From contig JAKOON010000027.1 of assembly GCA_022577435.1 (NCBI GenBank), forward strand, positions 6,134,800 to 6,198,799: a DNA stretch of 64,000 nucleotides, read 5' to 3'. Positions 27,784-38,700 of this stretch are shown one piece after another; positions within the stretch are counted from its first letter, which is position 1, and the number at the start of each line of letters is the position of its first letter. The position numbers and the translations under genes are program-made. The notes beneath the pieces are model-generated. The model was not told where the DNA came from and did not search any database. It saw nothing but the letters and a program-made list of their open reading frames with translations. Source of the DNA: Embiotoca jacksoni (lineage: Eukaryota; Chordata; Actinopteri; Embiotocidae).

Positions 27784-30700
27784 GTATATACATCTATAGT
27801 TCTTTTGGCATATTTTGCCTCTTATTTGATTGCTGCAGTAGAGACAGAGACAGGGAATGTGAAGATGGAGAGGTGGGGTATGACATGCAACAGGTCCAAA
27901 CAGCCAGGAGTCAAACCGTGGACACAAACCGTGGACACCGTTGTTCTGTGGTAAGCATCTAACTCATCAGTCCCCTGGGGTGGAAAAACGTTCAAAAAGC
28001 AACCCTACAAAAACTGTATAAAATGCAAAAATATGATGTGCACTGTCCCAATTCTATAAACAATGCAATAATTAATATGTAATAAGTCTCAACACTGTAG
28101 TTTCAATTTCTAAAAAATGTTTTATAGGTTTCATTGATTAGGTTCTTTTTGCAGCAGTAACAACAACTTTAGGGTTCAGTAGAACATGGTAATTATGCAC
28201 TTTCCATTGAAAACTCAAAAAGTCAATAAGGTGTGTATAAGTGGACAACGACAAGCACAACTACTCACCTTTAACACCTGCATCTGCGTTAAACCAACTC
28301 TAATGAGCACTACAACGCTGATGGTAATGGTAAAACATGGTAATTAAAATTCACTAATCATAGACGAAGGGCTGCCATTTGCATTCGGCTTCAACTCCGT
28401 CGGATTCGAGTACACCGACGGAGCTAATTTATAGAGGAGGATCACCAATAGCTGTGGCTGTAATTTCCACACACATTATCAAGGTAGCAAACGCTCCGAC
28501 TGCTGGGTCACATGGTGGGGAAAAGAGTGAGATCAATGCTCTTCACAGCTTCCGGCTAAATATGACTCAACAGGCAAAATGCAGCTGTAATCAACCATTT
28601 CTTCTTGATCTCCCTTTACAGCAGAAGCACTTCTTCACGGTCCCCCGTCAACTGCTCGATGGTTCGTGCTGATGGAACCTCCTGCGCTCTGTACGCGACT
28701 GATCTGTGCTGTCTGTACGCTAACGTGAGACGTTTCCCCTTAAACATGTTTCATGAGCGCTTCGTTCTCATGTTGCAGTTCACACAATATTGTAAACTCC
28801 CCTCACTAAAAGCTTATCTGAAGTCAGCAGTCTGCCTGAGCGCAGGCATATAATGGGCTTTAACGAACAGACAGGACAGTTCCTCTGTGAGCACATCCTG
28901 CCATTAATTAAAGTGAAAAACTTAATGAGGCGGATGGAAATAGAATATACTCTCCCCTCACAGTGAGCTCTGACTGAGACACTCCGAAAAGACCATTTCA
29001 AACAAGATTAAAGGATTTCAAACCTAATTCCATGAACTTTGCAATATATATTTCTTTAATGTGATTTTAAAAAGTATGACATTTTAAAACTGTGGTCCTT
29101 AAGGAAAGGTGATATACTAATAACAGCTCTCCCCTGTCTGTATTTGATTTAGCCGAAAAGGACTTAATCATAATAAGTCTATAATTAATGGCCATATTGA
29201 TTTCATGGAACATTCTTCGCACAGAGCGGCCAATAGGAGTGTTAATCAAGAATGTCTGCATAGTGGACATTAAGAGTATATTTCAGCTTGCATTATTAAC
29301 ATTAAGCCCGAAGGGGAAAATGCAGAATCATCCTGCGTTTCGCATACTATTTATTTTTCCTTTTAGTATGTACTGCAGATACCCTTACAAAGTATGTACT
29401 GTTGCATGTAGTATGTATACAATTGGGACATATTACTTCATCATAAAAATGCAACTTGAACTTTGACCCTCTTGGTCATATCCGTCACGATCAATAGCGT
29501 AACATTTAAAGTAAAAAAAAAAAAAGGATGCGATCTGGAACGCAGCGTTAGCACCACTGACTCTCTCGCGTGGACCGCGCAGTCTGTGTCATTAAGCTAC
29601 AGAGGGAACAACAGATGCTCAGGTGTTGAGGGCGACACAATGACAAACCGGTTCTTTATAACTTCATGATAACTACAAGCAAAATGTTAATGCTCGGAAA
29701 ATTTAAGCTGCTACAGTAAATGTAATCAAAGACTTATGAACAGTTCGAGTGTTTGCTTTATGCCTTCAGTTTAGACATTACGCCTTTCTGAGGACACCTT
29801 CAATATGTGTAACTCTTAAAAACAGCTGGTCCTCTTGCTGCTTTGTTTTTTCATCTTAAGTTCAGGAGGGAAATCAAGGTAGCTCTAATCGTCTCCAGAA
29901 AACACAAGACTTCTGTATTTTCTGCTTAGGGAGACAAAAAAAAAACCACCCAACTTTAACTTTTTAATTAGGTAGTGCAGGAACAACATAGCACCTCCTA
30001 CACATTTGAGTCATTTTGATACAGTGTACATATGGCATCATTATGATAAATATGCTCCATCAAACTGTCAGTGTCAAAAGAGTCACCCCATCATCGCCGA
30101 CTGATGGATGTGCAGAACATTTACATTTCAGCACAGACAACAGAGAATATGCTTTTTATACCCTTGTTGCTTTAAAAAAAATAAAATAAATAAAAAATCA
30201 TAAATCAGGTGACTTCCTGGTGCACACACTTGAGCTCTGTCAGAGGATTTGCACCACAGACACCTAGCCTATATGCTAATGAAAAGTTATCAGCAGATCA
30301 TACTTGCTAATTGAGTTCAGAGAGCATCACCGATAATAATCGCGAGATATTTGCATACTATTGCCGAAAAGCTGGCATATCTGTCTGTGCTCAGAGATAA
30401 TGCAAGGTCAAAAACCTTCATTATCAGTCCAATTAATTAAATTAGATTACCTTTATTTCAGATACCTGATCTAATATTAGATCAGTTTATCTGTCGACAT
30501 ATTTTAATGCACTTCTCACCGCAGAATGACAACTTCTCCTCAAAGGCAACTTACATACAGTATAACCGACTCTGGCTATAATTTACCGTGGCATTTCAGA
30601 TAGGATATAAGAAGTTACACCGAGCAACACACCCTAGGGATGCTGAAGGAAGCTTTAATGACTCACAACTATTACAGGGGTGAGTCAAAGTAATGCAATC

Positions 30701-30889
30701 ATCTGTTAGACCTTTGCATTTACACTGAGGGAAGGACTCCTCACTTCCCCACTAAATTTAAACCCTCTTAAACCTAACTGAAAATGTTAAAGCTGAAATA
30801 TTTCATGTCCTTTAATTAATAAATCTGGAGTAGTGGCTCCATAATGGTAGTTTAGGTAGGTAAATTATTATTTATTAATCCCCAAGGGG

Positions 30890-30923
<34 letters not shown>

Positions 30924-33900
30924 CAATGGGTGACATCACTGTTGGTTGCTGCTTGTGTATAACGATTCTTATGTTATATAAGTTTCGAGTGTTAGCATGC
31001 AGTATTTGCTAATTAGCTCTGAAAACAAAATAACAGCTGAGGAGTTGGGGATGTCATTAGTTTTGCAGGTATTTTTGTCACCATCAAAGTACAAATTGAA
31101 ATTCAGACCTGATGGTGGCGCTAGATTAACCCCGCAGGCCAGTGACAGCCTGTCTGTTATGCAAATACTGTGATCAAAAAGTTGCAGTCCTTTTGACTTG
31201 GCAGTACCAGGCAGTGTGATGCCAGTGTCAGAGTAGGAGCGAGCTACCTTCCGCCAGCCTATAAACACTGAGATCTGAGATGTTACAATGACAGCAAAGG
31301 CTGCTTTTCATCCAGGGCAAAAGTTTGTGAGGAGGTGAATGGATTACTAATGAGGACAACACAGGCTGATTTAGACAGAACTCCAAATACTGGTGAGCAG
31401 GAAAACTCCCACTTTGTGCAGTGGAGTCAGGCAGTGTTGCCAAAGTTCATGTTGAGCAATGGGTGAGATAATGAGGCATAGTAAAAGTTATCAAATAGAT
31501 CACGAAGCAATTAAAACAGATTCTCATGGTCTAAACCTTTAACATTTTGTGCTTTTTAATTATTTAAACACAAATAACATTTTCTGCAGTAAATTAAACG
31601 AAATAAGAATAAAAGCATTTGGACTTTTAGCACAGAAGAAAATGTATAACTCTTCTCTAATGAAGACATAAATGTTTCACACCCTCGGCAGCCATTTAAA
31701 TCAATGTATTTTAATGATTGTATAGGGGCCTTGGCATATTAGCAGATTGGCATTCCTACCATGGTTTCCCTTTTAATCAATGTTGATTGCAGCGTGTGTC
31801 AATGCGTGTTTGAATACCGAATTAAATGCACGTCAGATTTAGTCATGAGATGGGGCCATTTGGTGTGACATACGGTTGATCTAAAGACAGAAGTAATTGC
31901 GTGAAAGGAACATTCATCGAGTGAACCGCAAACATGTCAGTTGTGTTCAGAGAGGAGAGACCTAAATGAGCTGCAACATATTCGCTGGGTCTCCAATGAA
32001 GCATCTACCTCAGTATATTAAGTGATACTTTATATACAACAGAGAAAAATATGTCATTTCACTTGACTGCTGGCAGAGGAAAATAATAAGTCAGGCTCAT
32101 ATCTAAAAAAGAAGTGGAAAAGTAAAGTACTGCACAAATTTGAGATACTTTATTTCCATTTTAAACTCGTCCGTACTTATACTCGTCTGCATTTTATTGG
32201 AAAATATTTTTTGCGCAATATGTCGGCACTTATAATCTAATATAATAATGATAAAACATGTTTGGGAAATAATGCCGCAGCTTTGATTAAATTTGGTAAG
32301 TGAAATCTTGAATGCTGGACTGTAATTTCTCAATACATATTTGTATATTGAGGTATTGGTACTATTATTCAGGTGAATTATCTGAATAACTCCACTTAAG
32401 AGTTCCAATATAGTAAATGCAGTGGACAGACAAACCCTGCTCCTTCTTGATAAAAACTTGGATCGAAACAGGTTGAGAGAAATCTCCCTAGACGTCATCG
32501 CTCTTCGGGGGACGCCGTTTAAAGGTGAGCTGACAAGGTATGATAACAGCCACTCAAGTGCACCGCGCTCCATGGGCAAAAAAAAAAATGGCAGGGCAGA
32601 GACTTATCATCAAGCTGATACACACATGGTGGCAGACAATAACACAAACTTGAAGTGGTGCGCTCTTAGTAATCCGTGAAAGCGGTTGGCCTGACATACA
32701 AGTAATATATCTTCGTTGGAGACGAAAGGTAAGCCTACAGCTCTCAGCCACCGCTGACATGTTAGTGTACAGATCAGCAGCACCTGTTGATGCTGTTCCT
32801 CGTGTGCAGCGCTATCATGTTTACTGGTTCCACTGTAGATCTCATTACTGCAGAGTTACCGATCAGGGGGGCCAACGCGCAGACACAGACCACACACCGC
32901 ACACCAGAGAGCCAGGAGACTGTCACCAAATTAACAAAGCAGCATAGCAGGAAAGCTATTGTAAAGGTCAGACCTTTCTTATCAGTTTACGATATCCGAA
33001 CGCTGAGGCTTGAGCAGCGCTGGTGGTGTGCAGACAAACGAGTGTTCACAAATTATTTGGAATGTTTAGTCTCAAACATCTAAATAGCAACTTACAGAAT
33101 TTCTTTAACTTTTACGTTAAATTTGCAATAAAGATTTATATAAACAGGCATGATACTACCGACTAAAATCAATGATCATTTTGTAAAAAATTGGAATGAT
33201 AACAATAATATAATTCTATTTTCTGTATTTATAAGCAGAAGTTAAATGTTTTTGTCAGCTCTAACTTATGTGTCTATAGTATTTTCTTTGTTTGGGTTTC
33301 ATCATGTATGAATGGAGGTTGAAAGGACCACGCAACTTGAACTGGTCTGACAGTTATCATAATGAGTTGGGAGGTTTTAAAACAGCATTCTTTCAATAGC
33401 ATTCTCCTAAAGACAACAGCACGTCAAGTTAGGACACCCCCATGAGCACAGGCACTGTTATTTCATCTTGGTGGGTTGTAAGTGGAGTCGACGGGGATCA
33501 CAACTTCATCATCTGTTTTTTTCACTCGGTGTGAGTCCTCCCTCCTTCAAGCCTTCCGGACCTGTCCTCCAGGTCCTGGATTAGTCTTTAGTTAACTTAA
33601 AATGGCAGCCATCCAGTTTCAGAATCCCTCTCCTAATTGAGTCTATGAGGGACTCTGATGGGATGGGTTACCGCATTAAAGAGCTGCTGCTTCATCTTTT
33701 CATCTGACACGCAGGGCTGTCTGGAACTCCCCATTAATCTCTCAGACAACTATTTTTTTCACATAATTAACAGCACACAAGTAACTCTGGGTGTTATTTG
33801 GGGGAATGAACTGTTGAGGATGTTGACAAGGTCATCGGAAGTTCACTCAAATCTAATACGTAAAAAATTCAATGACATGTCCCAGTAGTAGGTAGGAGGG

Positions 33901-35740
33901 CAATATGGCCCTAAAATAATATCACTATAATCCAATGTATTTCTGCACCAACTGTGTTCTTGACAATAAGACAAAATGCAAAAAAAAAAAAAAAAAAAAA
34001 AAAAGGCAACTAATACTTTCAAGAACATACATTTGCAACAAAATAAGTATTATAGTTTAAATGTCAGCATAAACGTAAAAGTTTGCCTTCAAATATTTAG
34101 CAAAAAGTTATTTTTCAGTTCTTTAGTTTGTAAAAAAAAAAAAATAAATAAATCAGTGAGATTCAGATTCCATATGAAACATTGCCGCTTGCAGCCATAA
34201 TTATTGTTGCAATGAAAAAGTTATCCATGGCAATGTATTATGTCATAATATAAAGTAAGAATATTTCCAGTATGACATTATGAATCTTTTTCAGCATATT
34301 AAAATGTATAACGATATTATAAATTATACGATATAGAACACTTCTAGTAGTAGGCAAATAAAGCAGAAATAAGTCATGTTATATAATATACAGCGCATGG
34401 GAAAACCACAGAAAGACAGTGGTTTGGTTTGTCTCTATTTGCTGTGTGGATAGGAGGAAAGATTAGAACTTCAAAATCTTGATTCTAACCTTTAAAATGT
34501 GTCTTAATCTGTGAAAAACATTTTTACTTAATTTGTGGAACACCTTTTTGTCATTGCAGTAAATGGAAAGGTTAATGTGTAATGCTTTCAAAATGGGAGA
34601 CAAACAAAAACGACTCCACACTTTATCAATCTGTTAAATATCACTAATTACAGTCAATCATCAAACAAAATTCTTACTCAATCTGTTAATTAAGTCTTTT
34701 GGTTGCTGCAACATTACAGCTGTTCGAGTGCATCGCCTTACAGCTGCAAGTAAAATAACAATAGGGCTTTTGCACCTTTCGGTGCTCGGGTCCTAATAAA
34801 CACATTGCCAGTGGACATTATTCAGATTGACGATTAGAATGATGACTGCACTTAGTATGCAGTGATTTAGCACATCCCAGGCTGTCGGGCTGAAGAGCTT
34901 TCAAATGGTTTCTGTGCAAATTCAAGCATTTAAGTCAGATCTTGTTTCCTTTTAGTGAGAATTTGAGACAAAAAAAAACCTAAAACTGTTAAAATGGAGT
35001 TTCTAAGGACTTGGAACAACAAGTGGGACCTCATGGGTGTCCAACCCCCATAACGCTTGACATGTCCCTATCAGAGCACATGTAATCAAGTTCTCCATCA
35101 AACTTGTTCCCTGTCATTTCAGAGCACCAGTGTGAGTCCATCTCTATTTCCAATTAGCTGTCACTATTAAGCCATGGCCGGTTGACATGGGGGGGGTGAA
35201 TTGCAGTGAGTGACTAACCAGCCTGACGCTGCCGTCCCTGGAGCAATTAGAGCCCATAAATCAGTTTACAACCTGGAGGAAGTAAGAGCTGATGGGTGGA
35301 GAAGGAGTAGGAGGTGATGCCCATCTCATTAGCGGTGCTATTACAATGTGTGGACATGAAAGAAGCGTCTGCTGGTGCTGGAGGTGGCGATGCGTGTGAC
35401 GCATGTGGAGCAATGAAGGAGACTGGCGGATATTTAAATGTGCGTCATCGAGCGTCCTAATGTATTTCAAAAAGTTGTGAAATGAGTAATGATGTCAATT
35501 AGAAAAAAATAAATATATGTTTTAAGGCACCTGACAAAAACAGCATCAAGCAATTAGTTTAACGGTCTACTATTAACACTTGATCACATTACTATGTCCC
35601 TGAGAGTGGAGAACCGTTGGACAATAATCCCCCTGTGTTTCAGTTGCCCTTACGTCTTTAGAGCTCAAACATCTTAAAGCTAATTGTTCTGAATTTTTGG
35701 GACATTTACTGCATGTTTCAGTCTCAACGCTCTCATTATT

Positions 35741-35773
<33 letters not shown>

Positions 35774-38700
35774 GCAGCAGCAGCAGGAAGCTTTGTTCAG
35801 CAAAAAAAAAAGCAAAAAAAAAAAAGCTGTACATCACCTGCCCAGCATTAAATGGCAGACTAACAGACTTAACAACCAGCAGCTTATAATGAAGCTGAAA
35901 TTTGAGATATTTTTTGGAGAAGTTGTTGGATATCGAAACACATGTACATGAGGGTAAATATTTGATGTTTTTTGAAGTATAATTTTTTTCCCGTTTCTAC
36001 TGGAGAAGTTAACAGGCGATGTGCAATAATAGTCAAGTTAGCGGAACCAATTTTACAAGGCGATGATGATATGACAAGGGTGTGTTTTTTCAGCTTTTCT
36101 GAGACCAAATGTCTACAAACCTAAATGAACATAACTGAAAATATACAAATTAACTTTAATGATTAAGGGGTGGTCCTGGTTTGATGCCACAGCCTCAGAG
36201 ACCTGACCCTTTAAGTTTGCAGAGGCTGCCGTGAATTCAGTCAGTCTTCAGTGCTCACCTGCATTCAAATAATGCAGCAAAATGACAATGACGCATACAC
36301 ACAACGTCCTTTATCTTAGAACTGTTCATGCAAAACATGTATAGCTCTCTTGTGGGATGAAGGAATGTGTCACCTTGGGTTCTCACTGTGAGGAAGAGGA
36401 GGAAAGAACTCCATCAAACAAAAAATGGAGGAGTTTTGTCAACTTGTTGCAAAGTCAACACTAGAAGTATTTAAACAGGCTCAAGTACAAGGACTGTGAG
36501 ATGAGTCACACTTTGACAGGCTGATTTTTCATTGAGTTGAACAACAATTTGCCCAAACTATAATGCAGAATTAATCTCTTAGCTGTCACAAACAAGTGCA
36601 AAATAGATAAAAGGCTCAGTTGGAGGAGGTTCTGCTGAGGCATCGGGGATGACACATTGACCTCCAGCCTGCGAGTCAGAAATAAGACATTTCATATGCT
36701 GCAAAGTGTGACGTGTGAATGAACAGCTGGGAGCTCAGTGGTGCTCGTCCCATTCTGGACCGTACAGGACGACAGCGGGCAGGGAGTGTTTGAATGAGCT
36801 TTGTTAGTCCAGTAAATGCACACGGAGGCATGCATTGTTAATGTGTTCCCTGTGGGGCTCATGAGGGTCAAGGCCACATAATTTGCTAGCATTGCAGCTC
36901 GGTTTACAGCAGAGCACATGTGATTTGCAAATCTGCGAGGCAAAGGGGAGCATCCTCACAAGGCTCCGCCGACGTGGCTGACAGCGTTGTCAAGAGGGAG
37001 GCCTGAATTCAAAAAGGAATCTGGCATGCAGCAATCAAACAGACTAATGAAAGCAATAGAACCTATATCGAGGAGCAATGCAAACTCTCGTAAAATGTCC
37101 TTACTGGTAATGATGTTGGAATGGTTTTGGGCAGAGGCTGAAAACTGCTCTCAGTCAACTAGAAGCTGCTACAATCTCTGCTACAAGCTCAAGTGATGTA
37201 ATTTATGTCAGGGTTGTTGGGTTTTAAAGTAAAACAAATAATCTGTCCGTGAGCTTTCCACACCTCTGTATCCTACAGCTCATTTTCACCTTGAAACAAG
37301 CCCCCCTGAGGATAAATTAGCTGCTACTAACATACCTGAATATCCAGCTGAACTGTTAATAGCTAAGTTGAATTGTGGCTAATGTAGGGAGGAGGTTCAG
37401 ACAAGGAAGAGGAGTGTGGTATAAAAACGTTCATCTCTCTGGATAAGCCTTTTGATTCTTTTATGTGAGTCAGAGTGTGAGTTGTAATAGTGCAATGCCA
37501 AATTGGCAGAACACTCTTTTTTTTTATATATATATATAGGTCACTTTCAAAGTGACCATGGATCTTTGGCCACTGTATAAAACACATCCAGCGTTTTTAA
37601 TAATGCATGCATGCTGGTGGGGACGAGGGAATTTTCTCTCTTAGTTGTCAAAACACTGACTAAAGGTTTTCATCTGACAGCTGTTGCTGTGCCATTGCAT
37701 AATAGAGCACTCCAACACATTCTGGTACAAGTCTTTTCTGAAAAGATACAAATGGAACTATATATAGATCTCAAAATAAATCACGAGAAAGCCTGTAAAT
37801 ACTTTTCTAGCTCTAACTGCATCCGACAAGTACACAAAAGCACGGCTCTTCACTGAACTCCAAATTTGCAAAGCACAATTCATTTCTTTTTATATTCTCG
37901 AGAAAACAGAAATCAGGCAAGGTTGACATTAATAAAACAGAAGGCCGCGGAAGCACAACAAGCAAGAAAGTAAAGAGATGCTGAGTCTAAGTTTGGAGAT
38001 TAGCAGGCAGCGTACACCAGAGCATTTATAATTCATGTGATTGTTTGCGGCTGCGCTGACTGCTCATCTGATTGCTACGCTGCTGAGGCCTTGCGCCGAC
38101 ATTTGCATGGAGAGAAAAACATTTCAAAATATTTTTACCCACCTCCAACTGCTGTTCCTTAGCAACAACAGTGTGGGGCGTTTAAAGCAGCACACTTCAT
38201 GTGCGTATTTGTGTGCGTGCACGTGTGTCCAGCAGTACTTACTTATTTTGCATCATGTTCATTATGATCCAGTCGGAGGGGTAGACATTCTTTCCAATCA
38301 GATCTTTAAACATGATAAATGTTTCCATTAGGAAATCCTGCGAGAGAGAGCGAGAGAGAGAAAGTTTTCAGAAATGAAAACCGTTATTCTTCCTACCTCA
38401 GAGATAAGAGCAATCTGAAATGAACTGTTAGGAGTTTGTGGCTTTCAAGCAGAAACAGCTTTTAGATTACTTTTTAAGGTCATAGTGACTCGTGTATTTC
38501 CCTTTTTGCAGGTAATACTCAAAATCAATAATCCAGCATATTCTTAATGCTCAAAAGTGGGAGTACAATGAGATTACAATTGTTTTCAAAGGAAACTATT
38601 CATCAGATATTTGAATAACATTCAGAACATATTATTATTATTACTATTCAAGCATCCCTTACAGAAAAAACATATTAGTTTCCCATGTTTTTCCACACGG

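Larger units (their letters stand above)
25597..38242 (-). other. DOCK1 intron b-c (12.6 kb)
   Basis: It holds the SINE at 27751, the retrotransposon tail at 30871, the repeat-like motif at 34762 and homopolymers at 33980 and 35743. A 19-bp palindrome is at 37539-37557 (GGTCACTTTCAAAGTGACC). A stretch at about 31690-31880 is a candidate conserved element. No coding gene recognised. Confidence 0.75.

Noticed and set aside
28379..28672. 97-codon plus frame in intron b-c
   Set aside because: No homology, no splice context, ordinary for chance frames at this length.
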